Assembly (NCBI RefSeq): GCF_024580145.1
Contig: NZ_JANINI010000003.1
Span: 62,001-126,000, forward strand
Origin: Methyloversatilis sp. XJ19-49
GTDB lineage: Bacteria; Pseudomonadota; Gammaproteobacteria; Burkholderiales; Rhodocyclaceae
DNA: 64,000 nucleotides
Direction: 5' to 3'
In this document: in pieces, positions 1 to 8,548 of the stretch
How the letters are laid out: every line of letters begins with the position of its first letter
Position numbering within the stretch: position 1 is the stretch's first letter
Notes under the pieces: generated by a model
Database searches by the model: none
The model's input: the letters and a program-made list of their open reading frames with translations, nothing else
What the model was told of the DNA's origin: nothing
Position numbers and translations under genes: made by a program

Positions 1-231
1 CAGCATCGTGTCCGGCGCAATGCCGTTGTCAGCACGGCTGTTGCCCAGTATGAGCAGTGCCGGACGCGTCTGCTCGACATGGATGATCTTGTCGGTGGCG
101 CGCGCGACCGCGAACACGGCGCGGTAACGCTGCACGACCGCATCACTGTGCAACAGAAGTTCGAAGCACAGCAGCAGCCCAAGCGCAATCCAGGCCGCAG
201 GACCGATTGCGGCGATCCATCCATTTCTCAT
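1..231 (-). CDS. SGNH-hydrolase-like membrane protein, N-terminal part
   Basis: Only the first 77 codons are inside the window; the rest lies to the left. The protein begins with one hydrophobic segment (about residues 5-25), a signal anchor. Around residues 62-70 it has the stretch LGNSRADNGI, which resembles block I of SGNH/GDSL-like proteins encoded in exopolysaccharide clusters. Its ATG overlaps the stop of the upstream VanZ/heparinase gene in an ATGA arrangement, so the two are probably translationally coupled and act together on the polymer, for example in acyl-group addition or removal. The family call rests on a short N-terminal stretch only. Confidence 0.6.
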   Translation of the reverse strand, partial: MRNGWIAAIGPAAWIALGLLLCFELLLHSDAVVQRYRAVFAVARATDKIIHVEQTRPALLILGNSRADNGIAPDTML

Positions 232-3200
232 TGCGTCATCCAGCTGCGGAGCAGATCGACCCAGCCGAGTGCCGGGGCACGTTCGCCTGTGCCGTCGACG
301 GTCAGTGTCCGGGGTACGCCGTCGGCCCCGGTCAGCATGACGTCAACCGCCAGTCGATCGCTCGGAAATGCCAGTCTGAGCATCCGGCCGGGCAGAAGGA
401 TTTCGGCACCCATGCTCTCTGGCGTTTCGATCGGCCGGATGTCCAGTGCGGGCAATTCGCTCAGACTCGGTCGCAGCACGACCAGGAAGCGGTCTTCTAT
501 TGCCGGCAGCTGCGGCATGATTTCCAGTCTCCAGGCACCCGGATCGAGTTCGGATGGTCCGCGCGCGATGTTGGCTGCGAGAGTGCCGTTCTCGTCGAAA
601 TTCATGCCGTCGACGAAATACTCGAAGCCCGGCCCGCCGATCGTCACCAGGCGTGCATCGCGCGGAAAGATCACTTCGCCCTTCAGTTGCGGCAAGCCGG
701 TGACCGATGCGGTGGCCGGACGCTCCAGTGTGAATTTCCGGCCGTCGATGCGCGGCTGGAAGGCGCTGTGCAGCAGCCAGCGCTTGACGAAATCGGCGCG
801 CGTCGCCTCGACGGTATCGTGGATGATGACGATGTCCGAAAGCCGGTCATAGACAAAGATGCGCCAGGCTTTCTCGACCCGTCGCGAGCGATGATGGAAG
901 CTGTGCACGCCGCTCTGCGCATTGGTGTAGGCGGCGGTGATGTCGGTCAATGCGACCAGCAGGCCGTCCTGTTCGACCACACGCACCAGGCGGCCGGTGT
1001 GGAAGTCGAGGAACTTGCTTTGCCAGTCTTCGAGATCGGCTGGCGCCGCATGCAGGTTCCAGGCTGAACCGACGCGCCGCTGACCGCCATCGTTGGCGAT
1101 GGTGCGCGGCGGTTTGCCCTGACGCACCGGCATCTGCACGATGTCCGCCGGGTCGGTCACGGTGATCGTGTTGTGGGCGATCGTCTGGTACTGGTAATTC
1201 AGATGGTGGTCGCCGGCATAGCCGCAGTAGCAGCCGCTGTCTATCGCCAGCGGCGCGCCCTTGAACAGGAGGAAGGCGCCCTGGTCGAGATGGCTGTGCG
1301 ACCAGTAGTTGTTGCCGGCCTTGAAGCTGAAATGTGTTGCGTCGGCGTTCCAGCTGCTGCGCGCGATGACCAGCCCCAGGCCGTCGGAGACATGGGTCAG
1401 CGGCATTGCGCGTACCGCTTCCGGGTCGTACAGCGATCGATCGGTCAGCGGACCCCAGGGCCACGATGTAGGCTGCAGCTTCTCGCTGGCGCGGGTGCTC
1501 AGCGTGTAGGCAGCCGCATGTCGGTATTCGAGCGCCAGCGCGTCGGCGTCGAAAACCTGGCGACGACCGAACCGGCCATCGCCCCAGCGCATGGACGTGC
1601 CATCGGGAAGTGTTCGGTACACCAGGAAATCGAGGAAACCGCGGATCGCCGGCTCGCTCCTGAACAGATCTTCGCCAGTGGCCGAACGCCACATGGCCGG
1701 CAGCTGGTAAATGGCCTGACCGATGCCGATACCGACATATTCGTTGCCCTCATGCCAGCCGCCGTGCTGTCCGCCCACCTGGCGCCATACGGGCAGCACG
1801 CGATTGATCCAGAAGTCGTAGGTGAACGCCATCAACGGGTCAGTTCGCGGATCATCGCCGTGAATGGCGAGTGTGCAGGCCATCAATGCCTGCAGCGGCG
1901 AGTTGTAGAGATATACGTTGTAGGGCGAAAGCGCTTCCTTGCGGATCACGTTGATCTGGAAGTTGCAGGCTTCGATCACCTTGTCCTTGAGCCTTGGCAT
2001 CAGATCGGCAGGAATGCGGTCGTGCAGCCAGTCATAGGTCTGCGCGATCGGTTTCGTCTGTTCGTGGCCGCGCCAGGCGGGCCGCAGTCTGAGCACACGC
2101 TCGACAATGGCGCGTACATCCTGTGTTTCGGGAGCGAGCACTGCCGCCACCAGCGATGCGCTCAGATCGCCCTTGCCACCCTGCGCCCGGAGCACCAGTT
2201 GCCGCACGTACTCCGGGTTTTCCGCCTTCAGCCGTGCCACGTCGGCCGAAGACGGGTAGGGCAGGCGGGGATGTGCCTGGCGAAATCCCGGCAGTTCGGG
2301 AACGCGCAAGTCCTCCGGTGCCGGCAGTACAACCTTGCTGCGGGCCGCAGCGGTTACGGTGGGGGGCGGAGTGCGCGCCAGCGACCAGACGGCGGTTGCG
2401 CTGCCGAGCAGCGCGGCGGCGACCAGCGTGCCCGCCAGTCGTGAACCCCGCCGGGAACTGGCGGGTGGCGCCGATGCCGCTGCAACAGGCCGGGCGTGGC
2501 GGACCGCCAGCAGTGCTGTGAGCACTGCCATCGCCACCGTGGTGATGTCGGGCGTACGCCCCGGAATGTGCTGCTGCATCCATTCCAGCGCGAACGAAAG
2601 TCCGCCGCACGCCACGATGATCACCAGCGCCGGAAGCCGCCCCGTGTTGCTGAGCGCAACGAGTGCCGCAGCGAGTATCAGATACGGCCATACGCTGTCG
2701 ATCAGCACGCTCAGCCCGAGCATCGGATTGTTCATGTGGGCAACGAATGGCGCCCAGTTGAGGTGGCGCAGCGCACCCGGCGATGGGGTCAGTTCGCTGA
2801 TCACCAGGGCCAGCGTGACGGCCAGCGCAGCCATGACCGGCCGCATCGGCTTGAGCCGGCGTGGCCAGCCGAACCCGAGCATGAGACCGGCCGTGGTGCC
2901 GACGATCATTTCTGCCGACAGCTGGCGACTGATCACCACGACCTTCAGCATCATGACGGCAAAGGCCAGCAGCCAGAACAAGCGTGTCAGCGATACCGGG
3001 CGGTTCCGCGCATCACGCGCCAGTAGAACGAGGGCGAAAACCTCCAGTGCGCTGCCCAGTGCTTGTGCCGGAATGAACGTCGCCGGGTCATTCAGGGTGG
3101 CGGCCAGCGGGGCGAGCCCGCTGCGCAGCGACCCGAGATCGAAGGCCGGAACGAAGGGCGTGAGTTGGGCAAGCATCCAGGCGATCAGCGCTGCCACGGC

Positions 3201-3671
3201 CAGATCCGCCTCGGGTGTGGCGGCAAAGGTGCGCGCGCGCCAGTCCATCAACAAGGCAACCGGCTTCCACCGCGCTGTAAACATGCTCGCCAGAATCGCA
3301 CCCACGAATCCGCCAGTCGTATTCAAGGCGAAATCCGCGAATGACGGCACCCGCTGCGGCAAGTGCGCCTGCGCGGCTTCGACACCGAAACTCAGCGCCG
3401 CCGCGCAGGCGGTGGCGAACAGCACCGAGGGCAATACCGGCCAGCGAGACGTCACCCGCCGTAGTCCGATGCCCAGCGGAATGTAGATGAGCGCATTGAC
3501 GACGAGATCAGGCACCGACAGCGCGCTGTAACGCCACACCACGAGAAAGCCGAAGGTTTCCGCTTCTGCTTGCCAGCTGGTCAGCGGGTAGAGACTGCCC
3601 CACAGCAGAAGCAGTATGTAAACAAGACATGCCGCAAAAACGCTTCGGGTCCTGTGCGAATCGTTGGGCAT
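228..3671 (-). CDS. VanZ-like membrane domains fused to heparinase II/III-type polysaccharide lyase
   Basis: A 1147-residue protein in two parts. Roughly residues 1-390 are polytopic membrane sequence with two VanZ-like segments; each carries a Glu-x-x-Gln helix followed by an Arg/Asp-containing motif (EAAQ...RVPSFAD and EWMQQ...RTPDI). A further membrane helix near residue 410 leads into an extracytoplasmic region of about 700 residues. That region resembles the heparinase II/III (alginate-lyase-like) fold, with HSHLDQGAF near residue 790 and later HNTITV, typical of the C-terminal beta domain. It probably trims or depolymerises the exopolysaccharide at the membrane surface. It overlaps the downstream SGNH-like gene by 4 bp and is divergent from the deacetylase-like gene. 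The substrate is unknown. Confidence 0.82.
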   Translation of the reverse strand: MPNDSHRTRSVFAACLVYILLLLWGSLYPLTSWQAEAETFGFLVVWRYSALSVPDLVVNALIYIPLGIGLRRVTSRWPVLPSVLFATACAAALSFGVEAAQAHLPQRVPSFADFALNTTGGFVGAILASMFTARWKPVALLMDWRARTFAATPEADLAVAALIAWMLAQLTPFVPAFDLGSLRSGLAPLAATLNDPATFIPAQALGSALEVFALVLLARDARNRPVSLTRLFWLLAFAVMMLKVVVISRQLSAEMIVGTTAGLMLGFGWPRRLKPMRPVMAALAVTLALVISELTPSPGALRHLNWAPFVAHMNNPMLGLSVLIDSVWPYLILAAALVALSNTGRLPALVIIVACGGLSFALEWMQQHIPGRTPDITTVAMAVLTALLAVRHARPVAAASAPPASSRRGSRLAGTLVAAALLGSATAVWSLARTPPPTVTAAARSKVVLPAPEDLRVPELPGFRQAHPRLPYPSSADVARLKAENPEYVRQLVLRAQGGKGDLSASLVAAVLAPETQDVRAIVERVLRLRPAWRGHEQTKPIAQTYDWLHDRIPADLMPRLKDKVIEACNFQINVIRKEALSPYNVYLYNSPLQALMACTLAIHGDDPRTDPLMAFTYDFWINRVLPVWRQVGGQHGGWHEGNEYVGIGIGQAIYQLPAMWRSATGEDLFRSEPAIRGFLDFLVYRTLPDGTSMRWGDGRFGRRQVFDADALALEYRHAAAYTLSTRASEKLQPTSWPWGPLTDRSLYDPEAVRAMPLTHVSDGLGLVIARSSWNADATHFSFKAGNNYWSHSHLDQGAFLLFKGAPLAIDSGCYCGYAGDHHLNYQYQTIAHNTITVTDPADIVQMPVRQGKPPRTIANDGGQRRVGSAWNLHAAPADLEDWQSKFLDFHTGRLVRVVEQDGLLVALTDITAAYTNAQSGVHSFHHRSRRVEKAWRIFVYDRLSDIVIIHDTVEATRADFVKRWLLHSAFQPRIDGRKFTLERPATASVTGLPQLKGEVIFPRDARLVTIGGPGFEYFVDGMNFDENGTLAANIARGPSELDPGAWRLEIMPQLPAIEDRFLVVLRPSLSELPALDIRPIETPESMGAEILLPGRMLRLAFPSDRLAVDVMLTGADGVPRTLTVDGTGERAPALGWVDLLRSWMTQ

Positions 3672-3883
3672 GGGCGGTGAGGGGGTGATGTGGACAACGT
3701 AGCGGTCGAGCGCGCTCCAGTGAGCACGCGATCGCGCCGATTATCCTGACCTGGTAGGGGTTCGGGTAGGGAGGAGGGCGCAGTTGTGATTGTCCCGAGT
3801 GCCATCAGTCACGGACGGTACAAGGACGTTTTCGGGACAGGAGGGGCGGCTGTGAGAAAGTACGCACCCAGAGGAGAGGGTTG

Positions 3884-5077
3884 ATGCACGGAATGTATCT
3901 GGTCCTGCTGCTGTGGGGCGTTGCACTGTTCGCGATCAGGCGCGATCTTTCGCTGTCCTGGACCGAGCCCTGCCTGCGCCACCCGGTCATGGTTTTCGAG
4001 GGCGATGACTGGGGTTACGGGCCGCTCGAACAGGTCGATGCGCTGCGCGAAATCGCGGCTGAGCTCGCTGGGCATCGCGACCTGACCGGACGTCATCCGG
4101 TCATGACACTGGGCGTGATTCTGGCAGGACCGGGGGCGGCCGCGACACCCGATGAAGCGCTAGGCGTGGCCCGAGTCGCGCTGGACGATGTGCGCCTGAA
4201 GCCGGTACGCGATGCAATGGCGCAAGGGGTGAGCGCCGGTGTGTTTGATCTGCAGTTGCACGGCATGGAGCACTACCACCCTGAAGTACTGGCGCGTGCG
4301 GCGCAGGTGGATCCGCAGGTACGTGCCTGGATTGCCGGCGCGCCCTTCGTGGCGACCGAGCAGCTGCCATCGCCCCTGCAGAGTCGCTGGATCGATGCGT
4401 CCACGCTGCCCTCGAGAGCATTGGACGAAGCGGACATCCGCACCCGTGTCACCGCCGAGGTGGCGATGTTCGGAAAATGTTTCGGTACCCTTCCCGAAGT
4501 GGTCGTACCGCCGACCTTCGTCTGGAACGAATGTGTCGAGCGCGCGTGGGCGGCGCAGGGGCTGGCCGTACTTGTGACGCCGGGCGAGCGCTATGAAATG
4601 CGCGGCGCGGATGGCCTGCCGGTGGATACGGGCATCTGCCTTCGCAACGGCCAGCGCTGTACATCCGGCCTGCTCGCCATGGTGCGCAACGACTACTTCG
4701 AACCGCTACGCGGACATCGTGCCGGCCACGGTCTGGAAAGTCTGGCCACGAAGTGGGCACAGCGCCGGCCGCTGCTGCTGGAAACTCACCGGTCGAATTT
4801 TGTCGGCGCGACGGCGCAACGTGCGGAAAGCATACGTGCCATCGGCGCTCTCGTGTCGGCTGCGCTGCGGTCGCAACCGGAGCTGCGTTTCCTGACCGTC
4901 GCGGAGCTCGCGCGACACTATGCGCAGGGCGGCGACCTGATCGATCGGCGTCCGTGGACACGTACAATGGCCCTGCTTCACCGACTCGATCGTCCAGGAC
5001 GCCGGCGCAAGATATTCGCGGGGCTGGCTGTACTGACATTGGTCGCCGCTGTGGCTGCCTTGGCCACGGCGACGTGA
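3884..5077 (+). CDS. polysaccharide deacetylase-like membrane protein
   Basis: A 397-residue protein with an N-terminal hydrophobic segment (residues 1-18) and a C-terminal membrane helix (about 375-395). The motif FEGDDWG (about residues 38-44) and HGMEHYHPE (about 126-134) look like the metal-binding Asp-Asp and HGxxH elements of NodB-type deacetylases, although the family is divergent. An ATG preceded by GAGGAG at good spacing was chosen; a TTG lies one codon upstream. It is divergent from the VanZ/heparinase gene and 9 bp from the convergent ACP gene. A role in modifying the exopolysaccharide is inferred from context. Confidence 0.65.
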   Translation: MHGMYLVLLLWGVALFAIRRDLSLSWTEPCLRHPVMVFEGDDWGYGPLEQVDALREIAAELAGHRDLTGRHPVMTLGVILAGPGAAATPDEALGVARVALDDVRLKPVRDAMAQGVSAGVFDLQLHGMEHYHPEVLARAAQVDPQVRAWIAGAPFVATEQLPSPLQSRWIDASTLPSRALDEADIRTRVTAEVAMFGKCFGTLPEVVVPPTFVWNECVERAWAAQGLAVLVTPGERYEMRGADGLPVDTGICLRNGQRCTSGLLAMVRNDYFEPLRGHRAGHGLESLATKWAQRRPLLLETHRSNFVGATAQRAESIRAIGALVSAALRSQPELRFLTVAELARHYAQGGDLIDRRPWTRTMALLHRLDRPGRRRKIFAGLAVLTLVAAVAALATAT

Positions 5078-5086
5078 GCGGACGTG

Positions 5087-5338
5087 TCAGCCGGCGAGAT
5101 GTTCGGTGATGAACTGATGCAGCGAGCCGAAGGTGGCAAAGGTGCTGCCGTCGATGTCGGCGTCTTCCAGCGTCAGGCCGAACTGTTCTTCGAGTGCCGT
5201 GATCACTGCGATGACGGCCATCGAATCGAGTTCTGGAACGGCGCCCAGCAACGGCGTGTCGTCAGCCAGTGCGTCGGCGCGCGCGCCGAGGTCCAGCTCT
5301 TGCCGCAGCAGTTCGCGCAAGGTGTGCCGCGTGTCCAC
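5087..5338 (-). CDS. acyl carrier protein, exosortase locus type
   Basis: An 83-residue acidic protein whose central motif ELDSMAV places the phosphopantetheine-accepting serine at residue 39. The longer open frame is rejected because a GTG preceded by GGGAGAG gives the normal ACP length and start. It reads toward the deacetylase-like gene and away from the acyl-CoA ligase, with which it shares a ~110-bp divergent promoter region. In exosortase A loci such a carrier protein, an AMP-forming ligase and a PLP decarboxylase recur together. The ligase probably loads a carboxylic acid onto this carrier; the acid is not known. Confidence 0.85.
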   Translation of the reverse strand: MDTRHTLRELLRQELDLGARADALADDTPLLGAVPELDSMAVIAVITALEEQFGLTLEDADIDGSTFATFGSLHQFITEHLAG

Positions 5339-5384
5339 TCTGCTCTCCCTGTATTCCGCCGTCTCGCGGGCGTGTCGTTCGCGT

Positions 5385-5413
5385 TTGTCACTCCGGGGGC
5401 GCGATAGTATAGG
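5385..5413 (+). promoter_or_regulatory. candidate sigma-70 promoter for the ligase-decarboxylase operon
   Basis: TTGTCA (5 of 6 consensus) and TATAGG (4 of 6) are separated by exactly 17 bases, about 35 bases before the ligase ATG. The site lies between the divergent ACP and ligase genes. It rests on motif reading only. Confidence 0.4.
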
Positions 5414-5447
5414 TTTTGCCGTCCTCGCGTCCTGCCGATTGCCTTTC

Positions 5448-7037
5448 ATGCCCGTTCCAACCTTGCTGAACCAGCTGGTCGAGCACGCTGCTGCGCGTGA
5501 CGGTGATGCCTGCGCACTGCGCGCCAACGGCGTCGACATGTCATACGCAATGCTGGCGCAGCAGGTTCAGGCCTGCGCGCACGGGCTGCTCGAGTTGGGC
5601 GTGCGCCGGGGCGACCGCGTCGGCATCTTCCTCGAAAAGCGTTTTGAAGCCGTAGTTGCCAGTTTCGGGACCGCCGCCTGCGGCGCTGTGTTCGTGCCGA
5701 TCAATCCGCTCCTCAAAGCAGCGCAGGTCGGCCACATCATGCGCGACAGCGGCGCACGCGTATTCATTACGTCGGCGCAGCGGCTTGCTTCGCTGGGCGC
5801 CCTGCAGAAGGCGTGTCCGGCCCTGGCGCATGTCGTGCTGGTCGACGGCGATGCACCCGGTGCCCAGCCATGGAAGTCCTTCATGGATGCGCCTGCGCGT
5901 GGGCTTCACCGCGTGATCGACAGCGATGTGGCGGCCATCCTGTACACCTCCGGCAGCACCGGACAGCCCAAAGGCGTGGTGCTGTCGCACTTGAACATGG
6001 TGTCGGGCGCCTGCAGCGTGACCAGCTATCTGGGCAATCATGCCGGGGATACCTTGCTGGCGGCGCTTCCGCTGTCCTTCGATGCGGGCTTTTCGCAGCT
6101 GACGACCGGATTTCTGACCGGCGCGAGGGTGGTGCTGATCAACTACCTGATGGCCCGAGATGTCGTCAATGCGCTGGCTGCCGAGCGGGTGACCGGTCTG
6201 ACCGCTGTACCGCCTTTATATATGCAGATCGTGCAGCTGTCGTGGCCGGACTCCATCGATTCGCACCTGCGTTACTTCGCCAGTACCGGCGGGCGCATGC
6301 CGCGTGTCACGCTGGATGCGCTGCGCGCGCGCGCGCCGTCGGCCAGGCCTTTCCTCATGTACGGTCTGACCGAAGCCTTCCGTGCGACCTATCTGCCGCC
6401 CGAGCAGGTGGACAAGCGGCCGGATTCCATCGGACGCGCCATTCCGAATGCCGAGGTTCTCGTGCTGCGGGAAGACGGTAGCCCGTGTGCGCCGGGGGAA
6501 GCGGGGGAACTTGTACAGCGTGGTGCGCTGGTGGCACAGGGTTACTGGAACGATGCCGTGCGCACGGCGGAGCGATTCCGTCCTCTGCCGCCGACTTCGG
6601 GCGTGCGACCGTCCGGGCTGATGCGGGAGGAAGTCGCCGTGTTTTCGGGCGATACGGTGCGCATGGACGAGGACGGCTTCCTTTACTTCGTGGGTCGTCG
6701 CGACGACATGATCAAGACGTCCGGGTACCGCGTAAGTCCGACCGAGATCGAAGAGTCGCTGTTGATGACCGGCCGCGTGTCGGAATGCGTCGCGTTCGGT
6801 ATCGAGGACGCCGAACTTGGACAGGTCATCGCCGTTGCGCTGTACTTTACCGGCGCGCCGGATGTGGTCGCGTTGCGCGCGCTGTGCCGCACGCACCTGC
6901 CCGCCTACCAGGTGCCGGCCCATTTCATCGTGTTCGACGACTCCTTGCCCCGCAATCCGAACGGCAAGCTGGACCGGACCACCATCGAGGCGGAAGCTCG
7001 TGGCCGCCTGAATCTCCCAGCAGGACATGAATCGTGA
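5448..7037 (+). CDS. AMP-forming acyl-CoA ligase, exosortase A system-associated
   Basis: A 529-residue ANL-superfamily enzyme. The ATP-binding loop YTSGSTGQPKG is near residue 166, the hinge motif is in GDTVRMDEDGFLYFVGR, and the C-terminal catalytic lysine sits in PNGKLDR near residue 505. It matches the ligase class named acyl-CoA ligase (AMP-forming), exosortase A system-associated. The enzyme adenylates a carboxylate and transfers it to CoA or, given the neighbouring carrier protein, possibly to the phosphopantetheine arm. The ATG was chosen because the ANL fold begins there; upstream codons overlap the ACP gene antisense. Its stop overlaps the decarboxylase GTG (GTGA), so the two are coupled. 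Confidence 0.9.
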   Translation: MPVPTLLNQLVEHAAARDGDACALRANGVDMSYAMLAQQVQACAHGLLELGVRRGDRVGIFLEKRFEAVVASFGTAACGAVFVPINPLLKAAQVGHIMRDSGARVFITSAQRLASLGALQKACPALAHVVLVDGDAPGAQPWKSFMDAPARGLHRVIDSDVAAILYTSGSTGQPKGVVLSHLNMVSGACSVTSYLGNHAGDTLLAALPLSFDAGFSQLTTGFLTGARVVLINYLMARDVVNALAAERVTGLTAVPPLYMQIVQLSWPDSIDSHLRYFASTGGRMPRVTLDALRARAPSARPFLMYGLTEAFRATYLPPEQVDKRPDSIGRAIPNAEVLVLREDGSPCAPGEAGELVQRGALVAQGYWNDAVRTAERFRPLPPTSGVRPSGLMREEVAVFSGDTVRMDEDGFLYFVGRRDDMIKTSGYRVSPTEIEESLLMTGRVSECVAFGIEDAELGQVIAVALYFTGAPDVVALRALCRTHLPAYQVPAHFIVFDDSLPRNPNGKLDRTTIEAEARGRLNLPAGHES

Positions 7038-8278
7038 CCTTTACGCCCATGCAAGCCGCACCATATTCGCCAGCAGACGATTTTTCCAGCGCTGACGGCG
7101 AATTGCTGATCAATGGCCTGAAGGTGTCCCGGGTTGCCGCGATGGCGGGGCGTACCCCCTTCTACGCCTACGATCGCAGCCGGATCGAGGCGCGGGTGGC
7201 GCTGTTGCGCAGTTTGCTGCCAGCCGGGGTCCAGTTGCACTACGCGATGAAGGCCAATCCGATGCAGGCGCTGGTGGGATTCATGGCGCAGCGCGTCGAC
7301 GGGCTCGATGTGGCATCCGGTGGCGAGCTGAGGGTTGCGCTGGACGCCGGCATGGCTCCGTCGCGCATCAGTTTTGCAGGCCCCGGAAAGAGCGCGGACG
7401 AATTGCGTCAGGCGCTGGCGGCGGGCGTGCTGCTCAACGTGGAGTCGGCGCGCGAGGTTGAATTGCTGGCCAGCCTGTCGGAAGAATACGGCTGGCCGGC
7501 ACGCGTGGCCGTGCGCATCAACCCGGACTTCGAAATGCGTGCTTCAGGCATGCGCATGGGCGGCGGTGCCAAGCCCTTCGGTGTCGATGCCGAAGCGGTT
7601 CCCGCGCTTCTCAGACGCATCGGCGGGCTTGGTCTCGCGTTCGAAGGCTTTCATCTGTATGCCGGATCGCAGAATCTGAATGCCGATTCGCTGATCGACA
7701 TGCAGCGGCGCAGTTTCGACTTGATGCTGCGCCTGGCGGACGAAGCGCCCACGACGCCAAAGATACTGAATCTGGGTGGCGGATTCGGCATTCCCTACTT
7801 CCGAAACGACCATCCGCTTGCCCTCGAACCCGTATGTGAAGCGCTTGCCCGCATTGTCGATGAAGTACCGACGAAGCTTCCGGGGGCCGAGCTCGTGCTC
7901 GAACTCGGACGCTATCTGGTCGGGGAAGCCGGTGTTTACATATGCAAGGTGATCGACTGCAAGGTATCCCGTGGCCAGAAATTCGTCGTGGTCGATGGCG
8001 GCATGCATCATCATCTCGCGGCCGCGGGGCTTTTCGGCCAGGTCATACGCCGCAATTATCCGGTGATCGCCGCAAACCGGATCGGCGCGCCTTCGAACGG
8101 GCAGGTCAATGTGGTCGGCCCGTTGTGCACGCCGCTGGACGTTCTGGCCGATAAGGTCGATCTGACCGAAGTACAGCCCGGCGACCTCATAGCCGTATTT
8201 CAATCGGGTGCCTACGGCTTCAGTTCCAGCCCTACAGCCTTCCTCGGGCACCCCGAGCCTGCCCAACTGCTTGTCTGA
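7034..8278 (+). CDS. PLP-dependent decarboxylase, exosortase A system-associated
   Basis: A 414-residue fold-type III PLP enzyme of the ornithine/diaminopimelate decarboxylase superfamily. The Schiff-base lysine is K73 in HYAMKANP. GGGFGIPYF is the glycine-rich phosphate loop, and ELGRYLVGEAG is the conserved region of the Orn/DAP/Arg decarboxylase group. It corresponds to the pyridoxal-dependent decarboxylase, exosortase A system-associated family, whose substrate is unproven. The GTG start is favoured by the 4-bp overlap with the ligase stop; an ATG lies five codons later. The product amine might be joined to the acyl group activated by the ligase and carried on the ACP, but this is inference. 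Confidence 0.9.
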   Translation: MTFTPMQAAPYSPADDFSSADGELLINGLKVSRVAAMAGRTPFYAYDRSRIEARVALLRSLLPAGVQLHYAMKANPMQALVGFMAQRVDGLDVASGGELRVALDAGMAPSRISFAGPGKSADELRQALAAGVLLNVESAREVELLASLSEEYGWPARVAVRINPDFEMRASGMRMGGGAKPFGVDAEAVPALLRRIGGLGLAFEGFHLYAGSQNLNADSLIDMQRRSFDLMLRLADEAPTTPKILNLGGGFGIPYFRNDHPLALEPVCEALARIVDEVPTKLPGAELVLELGRYLVGEAGVYICKVIDCKVSRGQKFVVVDGGMHHHLAAAGLFGQVIRRNYPVIAANRIGAPSNGQVNVVGPLCTPLDVLADKVDLTEVQPGDLIAVFQSGAYGFSSSPTAFLGHPEPAQLLV

Positions 8279-8351
8279 AGTCCGTCAGCTCCACTTCAGA
8301 GCGACGTTGCGGGGCCTCTTTTCTGTGGAGTTTTGTGTCTTGAGGCATTGG

Positions 8352-8384
8352 GAAGCACGCTGAAACGGCGTCGCAACGTGCTTC
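8352..8384. repeat. inverted repeat upstream of the sugar transferase
   Basis: GAAGCACG and CGTGCTTC form a perfect 8-bp inverted repeat with a 17-base spacer, in the 270-bp gap between the decarboxylase and the sugar transferase. No T-run follows, so it looks more like an operator or leader hairpin than an intrinsic terminator. I found no sigma-54 element in the gap. No gene or RNA family was recognised in the rest of it. Confidence 0.4.
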
Positions 8385-8548
8385 AGTTATCACATCACCC
8401 TGTTGCAGCCTCGTCTTGTGATGGTATTCACGCTCAAAAGGCTACGCCGCACATATCGTTCGCGCTCCACCGCTCACGGCGTCGTTCCCAGCAACCCGTT
8501 GCGTGACACGACGCGAACCAAAATGAGCAGCTCTAAAAGGGGTCTACC

